A stretch of DNA of 64,000 bases, taken from assembly GCA_963575745.1 (NCBI GenBank), contig CAUYUJ010012213.1:12501-76500 (forward strand). The letters are read 5' to 3'. How positions within the stretch are numbered: the first letter of the stretch is position 1; each line of letters begins with the position of its first letter. The notes beneath the pieces are model-generated. The model saw only the letters and a program-made list of their open reading frames with translations. It was not told the DNA's origin and made no database searches. This DNA is from Prorocentrum cordatum (lineage: Eukaryota > Sar > Dinophyceae > Prorocentrales > Prorocentraceae). Shown here in pieces: positions 23,105 through 36,100 of this stretch. Made by a program: the position numbers and the translations under genes.

Positions 23105-23755
23105 CGAAAGCGCGAGCGAGGGCGAGAGCGACAGCGGGGCTGCGCAGGGCAGTGATTGGGCCGCGAATGGCAGGCGAGGGAGCCGCGAAGGGCGGCAGCG
23201 GGGCCACGAAGGGCATGCGTGTGGGGCCACGACGGGCGAGAACGAGCGGGGGCCGCGAAGGGCATGCGTATGTTGGGCCGCAGAGGGCAAGAGGGCCCAT
23301 TGAGGGCAGCGACGGGACTGCGAAGGGCAGCGATGGGGGCCGCGAGGGGCGACGCCGGGGCCGCGAAACGCGCGCGCAAGGAGCCACGACGGGCGGAAAC
23401 GAGCGGGGGCCGCGAAGGGCATGCATATATGGGGCCACGACGGGCAGCGAGTGGGCCACGAACGGTTGCAACAGGGCCACGAAGGGCAGCGAGGGGGCCA
23501 CAAATGGCTGCAATGGGGCCACGCAGGGCAGCGAGGGGGCCACGAAGGGATGCAACAGGGCCACGAAGGGCAGCGAGGGGGCCACGAAGGGCTGCGACAG
23601 GGCCGCGAATGGCAGCGAGAGGGCCACGAAGGGCTGCCACGGATCCGCGAAGGGCAGCGAGGGGGCCACGAAGGGCTGCAAACGGACTGCGAAGGGCAGC
23701 GAGGGGGCCACGAAGGGCTGCATCGGGTCCGCGAAGGACACCGAGGGGGCCACAT
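22815..23755 (-). repeat. Right arm of a large inverted repeat, with ~30-bp tandem array
   Basis: Begins with the complement of 18160-18250 (CGAACCCTCGATACCCGCCC), then the complement of the GC-rich block and a (GAC)n run. It then has about twenty ~30-base units containing GGGCCACGAAGGGC (23155-23755). Frames remain open on both strands because of the repeat; none is called. Confidence 0.85.
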
Positions 23756-24027
23756 AGGGCTGCAAGCAACGAGACGGTGGACAAAACGTGGCCTTGGGCT
23801 GCAAAGTCAGGCAGTGCGAAGCAATTCAGCGCAATGTCTAGATCTTCCGAGCAACGCAAAGGCCCAGCGCTTTCATGCAGTAGTAACAGTACAACTAAAT
23901 CAACACAAGCGCAACGCAACGCGCAATGGGACGCGCAGTGATGCAATCCAATTCAATTTGGCTCTACGCGGTACACATGTCCATCACAGTAACGACATGC
24001 AGCGGAATGCAACGCATAGTGCACAGC

Positions 24028-24345
24028 AGTGCACTTGAAGGCAAATTCGATACCAAACAATGCGCTGCAACTGAATCATTACAGTGTAAGTCAGGCCAAT
24101 GCAAAGCAACTTAACTCAAGGCTAACAGTGCAACTCATTGCAAGGCAATGCAGTGCCGTGCAAAACGACGGAACGCAGCGCAGTATGTTAGGGCGCAGCG
24201 CGAAGCAACGCGGATCAGAGCATACACTGGGGCCAATGCCACGACACACCCTGCTTGCTTGCAGGGTGCCCTGGATTTCTTTGGCTTCGATGGTTTCGCT
24301 GTGGAAGGCGTGACGTCCCCACACCAAACATCGATAGACGCCTTT
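24028..24345. repeat. ~300-bp dispersed repeat, copy 1
   Basis: Aligns with 28205-28492. The best conserved part is TTTCTTTGGCTTCGATGGTT through GTGGAAGGCGTGACGTCCCC and ACACCAAACATCGAT. The left part is rich in GCAATGCAA-type words in both copies. Confidence 0.85.
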
Positions 24346-25070
24346 GGATCTCGGGTCAGGTTTTCTCGTGGAAGGTTTCTTGTGGACCATGGGGGGGTCC
24401 TCCAAGGGGGCAGTTCCACATTGGGGGCAACCCCGCATTGAAATCATAGCCGGCCTGGCGCCCCGTCTGGCCCTGGGGCCTAGGAGCCGGGCGCAGCGTC
24501 CAGATGGGCGCCTTCGGCACATTGCAGAAGCCAGGGCCCGGTAAAGCCTGTGCATATGTAAAAATCGAGACTACCAACCGCGGGAGGGTTGTCTGAACAG
24601 TTTGTGGGTCTTGTTTTATGATGCTCTCTGGCCTTTTGTATAGACCCTCGTCCTGGCCCCCCTGCTCCTCCTGCTCCTTCGTTCCAGGAATCGTAGGATG
24701 GGTGGGGCCCGCCCAAGGTGCCGTCGAAGTTGGACACCGAGGCGCGCACGCTTGTCTTCGGCGGTCGTTGTTCGACCGGCTTAAGCATCTGTTCAAGAGT
24801 AACGCTTAATGTTTCTTGTTGTTCTGGGCCAGAGAGGGGCCATTCTATCCCAATCCATTCCAGTCGGCAGGAAGATCCGGAATCCGGGTGCACTCCGGGT
24901 CTGGTTCATTTTCCGACAGTCATTTGGAGATGTGAGAAGAAACCGCGTTTTGCGGTCTACGTTGGACAGTCGTTCTTCTCGGGTTTTGGATGTTGGGCTA
25001 AGAGATGATCACGGCCGGCGCCGCGCGAGATTTGCGGTGCGCGGAGGCGGGCGAGCCAGGCAAGGAGGCA
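24346..25070. other. Gene-free stretch
   Basis: Unique-looking sequence of balanced composition. No frame shows a recognisable domain on either strand. Confidence 0.4.
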
Positions 25071-25296
25071 GACAATGACACCCGTGATGAAGCACATCTA
25101 TCCGGAGGGGAAAGATCACACAGACACAGTGAATCGTCGACCCCCAGGAAAATTTGGGAACAAATGGAAAGTGGGGGGAGACGAACACCCAGAACATGTG
25201 GGAAAACATTGGGAATCCTGTGATTTGTGTGTATTTATTTGTGTGTCTCAGGGCCCCTTCAGTGGAGGTGGACAATGACACCCGTGATGAAGCACG
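25071..25296. repeat. Family B copy flanked by a ~25-bp direct repeat
   Basis: GACAATGACACCCGTGATGA occurs at 25071-25090 and again at 25271-25290, each followed by AGCAC. Between them lies a family B copy with AATCGTCGACCCCCAGGAAA, GAAAGTGGGGGGAGACGAAC and ATTTGTGTGTATTTATTTGT. The copy near 36.5 kb has the same arrangement with a different, ~43-base direct repeat. Confidence 0.8.
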
Positions 25297-26009
25297 TTTA
25301 TTCCCATGGCAGGAGTGCGGCGAAGGGTTCCTTGTCTCAGCCCCCTCCCTCAGCCTGGCCCTCTCTCGGTCCCGGCCCGGGTCACTGGCAAGCCGCGAGC
25401 TGCTGAAGCGCATACACGTCCATGACGCGAGTACGACGGAGGGTCCCCCCGTCGGAGCCCGTTCTTTCCGCATGGCGCCGCCCTCCTGGTCCTGGTCTGG
25501 ATCACCGGCAAGCGACGTAGCTGTTGGCGTCTCTTGGAGCGGCCAGGTCGGCTACCGAAGGGCATTCTTCGCCTCGCGTCTGGACTGTCGTGCGGAGGCC
25601 AGCGGGGGACAGCAGAGGCGGCGGGTGCGAGGGTAGTTCGCGCTCCATGCTTCTCCTCCTCCTCCTCCTCCTCCTCCTCCCTTTCTTGAGAGGAGCAAGT
25701 GGTCAAGATAATGAGCTGTTCCTGGCTTTCCCAGGTATCCCACTTTAAGATTGTTCCTCGCGGACTCGAGTATCGAGGGCCGCTAGATGTCCGGAATTCC
25801 TAGAACGTATCCTGAGCCAACTTCATCATTACAGCATTCTCGTCCTGCCACCTCCTCTCCCATTCCTTCCCAGGCCTCCAACGTACTGACTAGGCCAATG
25901 ACTGTTTTGCCGTCTTCGTCCTTTGGGGTCCCTCGCCGGGCCCTGGGGCCGGCAATCAAACGGCTCGGGACGAGAATCAGGCCCTGAGGAAGGGGTCGGG
26001 ACTGCCGCG

Positions 26010-26395
26010 GACCCCGTAGGAGGAGGAGGAGGAGGAGGAGGAGGAGGAGGAGGAGGAGGAGGAGGAGGAGGAGGAGGAGGAGGAGGAGGAGGACGACGAG
26101 GAGGAGGAGGATGAAAAGGAAGAGGAAGAGGAAGAGGAATAGGAGGAGGAGGTGCAGGAGGAGGAGGAGGAGGAGGAGGCGGCGGAAGAGGAGGAGGAGG
26201 AACAGGAATAGGAGGAGGAGGAGGAAGAGGAGGAGGAGGAGGAGGAGGAGGAGGAGGAGGAGGAGAGGAGGAGGAGGGGGGGGAGAGGAGGAGGGGGGAT
26301 TAGGAAGAGGAGGAGGCGGAGGAGAAGGCGGCGGAGGAGGAGGAGGAGAAGGAGGAGGATGAGCAGGACGAGGAGGAGGAGGATGAGAAGTAGGA
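26010..26395. repeat. (GGA)n microsatellite
   Basis: Nearly continuous GGA/GAG triplets with occasional AAG or GCG. It lies just upstream of the first recognised exon of the nucleotidyltransferase gene. Confidence 0.95.
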
Positions 26396-26464
26396 GGAGT
26401 GGGAGGGGGAATGGGAAGAGTGGGTGTTGTCTGCCCCTTTGGTCTTTTTCCTCTGCCCCACAAG

Positions 26465-26570
26465 TACCTGTGGTCTTGCCTCGGGGAGATCTCGCTCGCC
26501 CTGGCGGAGCTCGGCCGGATGTGGCGCCTCGGCCCGTTCGGGAGTGTGAAGAACTTGTTCATGACGCGAG
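26465..26570 (+). CDS. Nucleotidyltransferase exon a (FGS motif)
   Basis: Encodes a helix (CLGEISLALAELGRMW) leading into GPFGSVKNLFMTRG. FGS is nine residues from the SDIDV of the next exon, as in Cid1-family proteins. The start after CACAAG at 26464 follows a pyrimidine tract but breaks the AG|G rule seen elsewhere, so the 5' end is uncertain; the frame stays open upstream to about 26399. The donor is GC at 26571 after CGAG, phase 1. Confidence 0.8.
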
Positions 26571-29500
26571 GCTCCCAGGGAGTGCCCAATGCACATGGAG
26601 GTTTCACGACTTGCTGTATTGGGGGTGGGGGGGGGGAATCTTGAGGCCTCTGGAGACCTCTGGAGACTCCCAGGGGACCTTCATGACCCCCACGGAGACT
26701 GGACGGGCTAGTTTGCCCCTCGCCTCCTTCCTCTCTTCTCCTCCGTTCCTCGTCATCCTCATCCTCCTCCCACTCCCTCTCATTCTCCCTCTCCTCTCCT
26801 CCCTCCCTCCCTTCCTCCTCCTCCCTTTCCTCCTCCTTCCTTCTTGTTCTCTCTCCACTTCCTCCTCCTCCTCCTTCCTCCTTCCTCCTTCCTCCTTCCT
26901 CTTCCTCCTCCTTCCTCTCCTCTCCTCTTCTCCTCCCGGCCGCCCCCCACCCACACGCTCCCGTCTCGTGCCCGCCGCCCCGGAAGCATCCGGAAGGGGG
27001 GACGACGCAGGTGCGGCGCGGTCTGGCGCCCCTTTTTGTCCGTCCCTCGGGCGCGGCGTACTTTTTTGGCAGCGCTTGGACGTGTGCTGCTCTTCTCGGC
27101 AAGGGCCATCGATCGGGTGTCGCCAGAAGTTCCCCCAGGCCCAAGGCACCCCCAGGATCTTCGGGGTGGCCCGGGCTGCCTCCAGAGCACCCCTCACAAG
27201 GCCCAGAGGACCCCAGGGGCTCCAAAATGGAGCGAAAAGCTGGGGGCACCTTGGGCCAGGGGCACCTTTAGCAACCCCCGAATCGAGGAGCACTTTGGGC
27301 CATCTTGCGAACAGATACCCGCACGAAGCCGACAAAGGCACGGGGAATGGACGTCCGAGCGATGGCGAGTGATAGAGGGGGCGATCATGGAGGCGGGGTG
27401 GACGAACGGTGCACGTCTTGTGCCCTCCAGGGGCCCCTTGGGCCCAGGTGCACGCTTCTCTTCCCCCATTGCTCGCCCCTTCACGAACGAACGCCCGAGT
27501 CCCAGAGTCGCCCATGCGCATAGTGCCGATGTATCGGGAAGGCGTCGGAGGTTGATCGGCGGAGCGCGCAAGGGGGAAAGAGGGGGCCAGGCTTCTCAGA
27601 AGGCGGCGGACCTTCTCAGAAGCCCTCTCGCCTTCCGAGAAGCCCTCTGAGCCTCCTGCAAAGCCACAGAGGGCCTCCCAGAGGGTGGGAGGGGCTTTAA
27701 AAAGCCCCGCGGCCTTGTGAGACGGCCAGCCCCGTCTGCCTTTCCCCCCCCCTTAGGATGTTCCAACCTGCTTCAGCCTTGATCACCAGAAAGAATTTCG
27801 AGCACCAAGAACTTACTGACACTGCTGGAGGGTTTTCACGTGTCGGGCCCTGGGAATCGATACTCGTTCGGCAGTTGTTTCGATATGCTTCTGGGTGCTC
27901 GCAATTACTTCAAGGATGTGGTCCTCAAGTACGATGGGATCATCATAACCCTGAGCGCGCCCATCTATGAGGCCTCTGTACCTTCTCTGGCCTCATTTAT
28001 GAGGCCTCTGTACCTTTTCCTGGGATGTGTTCCTTAAGTGCGATGGGAACAACATAACGTTCTTTCCTGAGATCCTGTGGCGTGGCACTGTTCTCGAGAC
28101 CCAGGCGTTATCGCCTCTTCTCGGGCCTTGGGGCCCTCGCAGAGCGATGGCGCTCGAGAGATGCCGCAGAAAGACGGGGCCCAGGGCTCCAGGCGTGCTT
28201 TCGCTACACGCAATGCACCTGAAGGCAAATGCAATATCAAGCAATGCGAAGCAACTTAACGCAAGGCATAACAGTGAAACTCAATGCAAGGCAATGCAAT
28301 GCCGTGCAACACAACGTAGGGCAGCGCAGTGGGTTAGGGCGCAACGCGACGCAACGCGGATCAGAGCACACAGTGGGGGCCCATGGCCAAGACGTACCCT
28401 GCGTGCCTCCAGGGTGCCCCAGGCTTCTTTGGCTTCGATGGTTTTGCCGTGGAAGGCGTGACGTCCCCACACCAAACATCGATGGACGTCCTGGGGAAGG
28501 TTTCTTGTGGAAGGTTTCTTGTGGACGGTTTCTAGTGGACGGTTTCTTGTGTACGGTTTTCTGTGGAAGGTTTATCGTGGAAGGTTTCTTGTGGAAGGCC
28601 TCCTGGACCCTGGGTTGGGTTCCTTGCGGAGGGCTTCTCGTGGCCTGGCCTCCACTGGACGTCGACTCTCCAGGGCCTGGGCGCGCCGCCGCTGACAGAG
28701 CCCCCGCTGTGCCACAGGCCTCCTCGCGAGCTGCCTCTGGGCCAGCTCGCGAGGTGGCGCTGCGCGCCCGTGGCTGCCTGAGCTCTGCGGGCCCTGCGCC
28801 CGCCAGGCCTGGTCTTACGTCGGGCCCGTCCTTCTACAGAGGGAAGATTTGAAGATAGTAATCATAGTCTGGGGACGTTTTTTTTTTTTTGTTCCTATCA
28901 ATTTCGAGTATTTTGGCGGTATTGGGGTATCTCTTATTTTTCGCCCAAAATCCTCCTGTAGGGGGACACGCCCGAGCCAGGCCTGGTCCCGCCGGGCATT
29001 TTTCTCACCAGAGGCCGTGCTGCGAGAGTGAACTTCTGTCCGGCGCCGGAGGCGGCGCAAGCCTGTGGGCGTCACGTAATGGGGGGATCATAAATGGGGG
29101 GGGGCGAGGACGGTCCGACAAGGTACCCAAACGGTACCCAAACGAGCCCCCTGGGGCTTCGGAGGGGCCCGAAAGGGGCAGGAAAGGGGACCGTTTCTGA
29201 CCCCCCCATCTATGACCCCTCTAGTAAGCCACGCCCAAAGCCTCCGAGCCCACCTTCCTTCTGGCAGAGGAGGACGAGGTGCCCACCCCGCTGCTGTTCC
29301 CTCGATGCCCCCCTTCTCGGGCCTCCGGGGGTGCCCTCGTGGCCACCGCGGAGTTCGCCGCCTCGAGGTCCTGGTCAGAGCGCGCCCCGGGGGAGAGGTC
29401 CGGGGGGCAGCGGTATACCTTTGGGTTTCCCCACTCCAGGTTCGATGCTCGTTTTGGGGACCTTCCTGGAAGCCACCTGATGGATCTGTTCGGCTCAGGT

Positions 29501-30106
29501 TCGACTCAAGTTCGACTCAGGCTCGACTCAGGTTCGACTCAGGTTCGACTCATGTTCGACTCAGGTTCGACTCGGGTTCGACGCAGCTTCGACGCACGAG
29601 TGGAACGAGTGGCTCCAGGAAGGTCCCCAGAATGAGCATCTAATCTAGGCCTTCCCAGATGGGGACCGAGCAGATGGCGTCCCCACCTGGAGCTGGTAAT
29701 TAGGCTTGTGGCGCCAAGCAGCCCTGTCCCACTGGGGATGGGGACGAGGTCTGACGCTGCCGAAGAGGGGGGGCGGCGCGAGGGCGCGCAGGCAGCTCTG
29801 CCGTCATAGGGGCCAGCACGTGGTGCCCAGCGTGCGGGGGCCAGGTGCCGCGCTGGCTCCGCGGCCTGTCCCCTTTCCCCCGGAGGCGCGGGGGTTGGGA
29901 GTGGGGCCTGTTTTGCCGCACCCGAGGCTCCGACATCGACGTGACGCTGTACCGAGTGGACGCCCAGGATGCTGGGGAGCGGAACGGACGCATGACGCAT
30001 GATGATGATAATGTTGTTGTTGATGATGATGATGCTGATGATGATGATGATGATTATGATGATGATGATGATGGTGATGGTGATGGTGATGGTGATGATG
30101 ATGAGT

Positions 30107-30181
<75 letters not shown>

Positions 30182-33100
30182 GCGATGGTGATGGTGATGG
30201 TGATGGTGATGGTGATGGTGATGGTGATGATGATGGTTATGATGATGATGCTGTTGATGATGATGCTGATGATGATGATGCTGACGATGATCACGATGGT
30301 GCTGATGATGATGCTGATGCTGGCGATTCTGATGATGATGTGGTTGATGATGCTGATGATGATGTTGATGATGCTGAGGATGATGATGCTGCTGATGCTT
30401 AGTATGATGATGCTGCTGATGATGGTGATGGGGACGATGCTGCTAATGATGATGGTGATGACGGTGATCCTGCTGCTGATGATGATGATTTCAACTGATG
30501 GCGATGATCATGCTGCTGATGATGACGAGGATGATGGTAATTGGTCATTGTGATGGTGACGACGATGATGACGGTTCTGATGATGACGATGATGCTGATG
30601 ATGATAGATGATCGGTGGGAGATGACGATGATGGTGATGACGACGACGACAACGAGGACGACGACGATAATAAGGATGCTGTTGCTGATGACGATGATGA
30701 TGGCGATGATGCTGACGACGCATGGCAATGATGGTAGTGACGACGATTATGCATTTATTGATGATACTGATGATTTGATGTTGAGGGTGATGTTGATGAT
30801 GCTGATGATGCTAATGATGATGATGATGATGATGGTGATGATGGTGATGGTGATCATTCCAATGATGACGATGCTGATGATGACGATGCTGATGATTGTG
30901 GTTTATGGTGATGATGTCGATGCTGACGATGATGATGCTGACGACGTCGATGATGATGTCGATGACGATGATGATGCTACTGATGATGGTGATGATGATG
31001 CTGCTGATGATGATGCTGATGCTGATTATGATGATTCGATGACGATGATGATGCGGATGATGACACTGACTAGATCACGATGATCACGATGATCCTGATG
31101 ATGCTGATGATGGCGATGCTGATGATTATGGTGATGATGATGGTGATGATGCTGTTGCTTTTGCTGGTGATGATGTTGCTGATAATGGCGGTGGCGATGG
31201 TGGTGGGGCTGATTGTGGTCATGATGATGCTGTCGGTGGTGGTAATGGTGACTGTATGCGTATTGCAACCATGACCATGATTATGATGCGGATGATGATG
31301 TTGGTGATGATGTTGCTGACCATGGTGGTGGTGGTGGTGGTTATGATTATGATGCTGATGCTGATACCGATGATGCTGATGATGCTGATACTGATGCTGA
31401 TTGTAAAGATGATGATGGGGTGATGATGAGGATGGAGGGTGTTGGTGATTAGGATGATGACGACGATGATGCTGATGAAGATACTGTTGCTCGTGATGAT
31501 GATGCTGATGGTGATGATGATGCTGATGATGCTGATGATGATGCTGATGCTGATGATGATTATGGTTGTGGTGGTGGTGATAGTGGTACATAAGACGATG
31601 ACGATATTGATGATGACGCTGATGATGATTTTGATGTTATGATGTCGATGGCGATGGTGACGACGACGATCATGAATTTGAATCGTGAGAGCGGGCGGGC
31701 TAGTTGCTACGTCGTCCTGGGGACGGACACCATGGCCTTGTGTCGTGTCGCGAGCGGTGGTGCTGCGCTCGAGCTGGATCACACTGCGCGACAGCCGACT
31801 GATAGGTGGCCGGAGCAGGGATAGGAGGGATGATAAGCATGAGGAATTGGTTGATTGGCGTGCCGGTGCAAGTAGTGAAGAAATACGGACGTTCGTTTGG
31901 AATCTCCCTTACTTACGGCCGTTCTCGGTACCCGAGGGGCTCTAAGTGAGTCCTCGGACCCCTCTGGTGCCTTTTGACCGCAAGACGTACAGGCGAGTTG
32001 GTGGATTGGTAGGAGGGCGACCGTCAAGCAGCCCCTTTATGATGGCAGCCACGAGGGGTGCGAGGCCCATGATGTTCCTCTTCGGTGAGACCTACGACGG
32101 TCGTCACTGGGCGGAGGTGTACGGCTGGCGTCCCCCAGCTCCGCCCTCCGCCCCCCGCAATCCTGTTCTGTTCCGTAGCGGCTTGGATCATCGAGCACAG
32201 AAAAAACCCTAACCCTAAATAACACGACGAAGACATAGCCTCACTGAGGTCCCCGCCTTTGCATTTGGGATGATAATTTTGGGCGGTTTGGTGTGACACA
32301 TGTGCAGAAGGAAAGACGCCCTGTCCCTCATGTTTCTGGCGTTCGTAACTTACGTCCCCTCCCAAAGGGTTGGGCGTACGTTTTTGGTCAATCACTGGAG
32401 GACGCCCGCCTGTGGAGGGAATCGTGGACAGGAAGGGGGGAAAGGCGTGGGGGCAGTGCACGAGAGCAGGCGTGCCACTTCTCTCTGGAGGCGCCCCGAA
32501 CACACATCCCCTCCTCGCAGGGGGAGATACGAGGCGGGTGCCGGCCCCTGTCGCCAGCCCCCTCCGCCGGCCGCCCCCCCCCCCGCCCGCGAGGGCGAGG
32601 GCAACTCCGCAGCCGCGGTGCAGGTCCTGCAGGTGGCCATGCCGATGCTCGTCCAGCGCCCAAGTCTCGAGGTCGTCCGGTTCGTCCCCACCGCCAGGAC
32701 GCGGGCACGGCTGCGATGGGGGGGCGAAGGGGAACGGGGAGGGGCCGGGGGCAGCGCTGGTCAGGGGAGGGCGAGCTGGATTCACGGCATTCGGCTTTCG
32801 GGGGGCCCCCTCGTCGCCACGGCCGGACGCAGCTCGGGGCACTTCTGCGCTTGGCCCCCGGGAGGTGTCCAGGCACTCTGAGATGTCCTCGTCTCAGCTC
32901 GCCGTGCTTCGAGTCAGGGGCAGCGTTTGGGGGGGCACAAGCGCAGGGGGGATGCAGCGACCCCCACTCGCCCACTGATCGCCGATGCATGCCCGACGGC
33001 CCGCCCCGCACAGGAACGCGCGCATTCGCTGTCGGGGGCCTATCGCCGATCGATCGGCGATGGGGATCGCCGATTCCAGCTCGATGTTTGCCCCTGAGCC

Positions 33101-36100
33101 AGTCCCGTCCTGACGTTCCCCCTCAAGAGGGCGGAGTGGGAGGATGAGGAAAGAAAGGGAGACTGTGGAGGGGGAGGGGCGGGCGGGGCGGGAGGAGGGG
33201 GAGGATTAGGATGAGGAGGTGGAGAGCGTGGAGGCGGAGGGGCGGGAGAAGGGGCATGACCAGAGGGTAATACCGAGGAAGATGATGGGTAGGGGGAGCT
33301 TGTCTTCTTCTTCGACGCCGTCAGGTTCCAGCATTCATCCTCCTGCCCCTGCACCTCGCCCTCCTCCAACTCCACCCCTCTTCCCTGTAAGCTCGGATCG
33401 GAACACGCTTTTTCGCGCCCGCTGCCTCTCTGGTTTGCAGTGTGCACGCGGATCGCACAGTGTTGGAGGGAAAGGGGCATGCGCTTTGCTACTATCTGTC
33501 ACGTGACCGCTGCCGCCATGTCTTCTACTTGTCACCTGTGCCACTCGCAGTTCTAGTTGGTAGTGGAACTGGGAACGATCCCAGCTCGCGATCCACGGGC
33601 TGCGCATAGTACGACGTGGATGCAGCTTCTGCTTGTGGCTGTTCTTCAAGCTTTCCTCCTGGACGCTTACTGGTACGATGAGGCAAACGCCAGACCGTAT
33701 AAGACGTGAGGAGCCGGCGGCAAGGATATTAGAACCGCAGGCAACGCGATGTGGAGCACGCGCCCACGGGGACGCCACGACGTCTCATACGACACTCGCA
33801 TCCTGCATGTGCTGGCCGTAGCTTCGTGTCGTGCCTGACGGCGGAACTCCTCCCTGGGCCGCTATCGTGCGCCTGGTCGAGGAGTATCCCCTATCTGGGC
33901 GCTGTGGCCCATCAAGCCACGGATCACCAGCCTGATGTCGCCTATGCGTGTTCTTGTCCCGACCAGACCGCAGCTGGCCAGACGCGCATCTGGCGAGCGC
34001 TGCAAACACCACGTCCAGATGCAGTCAGCACGTCGGCTACGCAACGACCGCTTCTCACTTGGGTCCTTCGCGGCATCTGCCCCCTCAGCCAGTTCGGCAT
34101 CCCCGAGCCGCCGCAACGGTTTTCTTCCAGGCTGGGGCGCTTACGCATGCCGCGGGCGCCTGCAGCTGTCGTGCCGCGTATTGCCTGGAAGCCTTGTCAC
34201 ACACCTTTCCCCGAGGAGTAGGGACGTGGCTCTACCTGCGTGCTGCTCCGCGCGTGGCCCTGGCCACGACCACTTGTCAGCTTTACTGCCGGTGCGTCGC
34301 CCGCCTACTTATTCAACAAGGCCGCAATAGTGGGTACGATTGACAACCGATCGGGGCAGAGCTGTGCCATTCACTGGACAACGACACCTGTTATCCCACG
34401 CTCTGGCGCATGCTGTGTCCCCTTGGCGCCCGGACGCACGATGCACAGCGTGTAGCTGCAGGCACGACGGCACGTTTGTTGTGCATTCGGTCGCAAGATA
34501 ACGTTTACGCTTTTCGCCGTACCGCAGTGCGCGCGGTGCAGGTGTAGTTGCTCAGGAGCTGGCGTGGCGGCTGGCTCTCGCCCCCAGAGGATAAATAAGG
34601 TCTCGCACATCGGAGCCCACCCACGCCCGCATCGCCATGGAACCACCCCGGCTTCTGGAGGTCATGGCAGGGAAGGTCGCAGCTTCGCTTTTCCACCTAA
34701 TTGTACAATGTTTTTCCCACCTGGCTTCCCCTACTTGCCCCGCCACCGAGCGATGCCGAAGGTCGTCGTGCCCCTCCGCTGTCGAACCCCTTCGTCTGCA
34801 TGGGCCTGGTCCCATCGACACTGTTCTGAGAGCTGGCGATGGATTTCTGGCTGCGGTGCTTTGGCAGACGGCAGCGCTTCAGGTCAGTCCGCCTTCTTGA
34901 CCAACGTTCTTTTTCGGAGGTCTTCGGATGCCGTTGGAAGCCTCTGAGGTCGCCGCGGAGGCTTCAGGACCCCCCCTTTTTCCGAGGTTTTGGAGGACCA
35001 GAAAGGACCAACAACATCATACAGTCCGTGTAGTATGGCATCAGCACACCACCGCCACCACCGTGCCCTGGCCAAGGCTATCTTTGGATCTTCCCTCCTG
35101 GCTTCGGCCAACCAGACCGCATACACCGTGCCAGTGCCAAGGATAGCCCTGGCCAGGCATGGTGGTGATGTTTAGATGCCCCCTGCCGAGTAGCAGATCT
35201 CCGTCCCTGCGAGGATCCCTGTCCTGACCCTGCGGTGCAACGGCCTGGTGGACGTGGACCTGTCCTGCCACAACACGGAACCGCTGAGAAACACGCATCT
35301 GCTCCGGGCCTACGCGGAGGCCCGCTGCGCGGCGCAAGGGCCGGAGAAGTGGAGGTGGGTACGACCACGGTAGGAACAGTATCAAACCGGGCAGAGATAG
35401 CTTGGAATCTCTGAGAGTCAATGAGTCTGGCGCATGTTTCGGGTGCCGTCCGGTCGTACCAGAGCGCTCCAGATCGCTCTGAGATGGCTCCAGCGTTCTG
35501 GATCGATCGCTCATCGTCGTGGGTCCTTCTGGAAAGGAACGGAAGGACGAGAAGACCAGGGTCGGACAGTCATTGGCCGTCTGTTGCCCCGTTGTGTGTG
35601 TGTGTGTGTAGATGTGCGTTTTTTTGTGTTCATGTTTTTGTTGCTGGTGCTTGTTTTCAGTGTTGGGCCTTTTGGGGTCCTCTCCGTGCCCCAGGCTCTG
35701 CAAACAACAGGCCATGAAGGACAACAGCTGCATAGGGGAAAGGGTCGGGACCTTTCTGGAGACACCGCAACTCACGAGTCCATAGTGCAAGGTTCCCACT
35801 TCATCGAACATTCGAAAATCTTTGTATGCTATTGAATAGGCTCTCCAGCACCTTGTGGAAAGCCTCTGGAGCCCGTCCTGGGACTCCTGGGGGATCTCTT
35901 CGAGCCTCCTGGGTGTCTCTTTGGGCCGTCTCTGATCTCTGAGCTGGATCCAGCTTCCCTAGTGGTAGGCTTCGATTCGAGCCCGTTCGAATTGCCCCTT
36001 TCCTTGTTCGAACAGGGGGGGTTCTGCCCCCCCCCCACCCCCTTCCCCCACCCCTGGTTCCCGGTTTCCGAGGGGGGGGGATCCCCTCCCGCTCAAGGCT

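Noticed and set aside
27011-27098. Second candidate FGS exon (AYFFGSAWTCAALLG) for the nucleotidyltransferase
   Set aside because: It is phase-compatible with exon b and has the right spacing, but lacks the GPFGSVKN-style context. Exon a fits the family better and has a nine-base splice-site repeat. Only one of the two can be used.
27800-28037. Plausible peptide frame (LLTLLEGFHVSGPGNRYSFG onward)
   Set aside because: No family recognised, and the stretch contains internal direct repeats; probably intronic duplication.
29489-29598. tRNA B-box-like GGTTCGACTC
   Set aside because: Part of an 11-bp tandem repeat with no A-box or cloverleaf. No tRNA or rRNA gene was found anywhere in the window.
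35455-35505. Possible fourth copy of the TA-flanked hairpin element
   Set aside because: Shares only CCAGAGCGCTCCAGA-type words; ends and TA borders could not be aligned.
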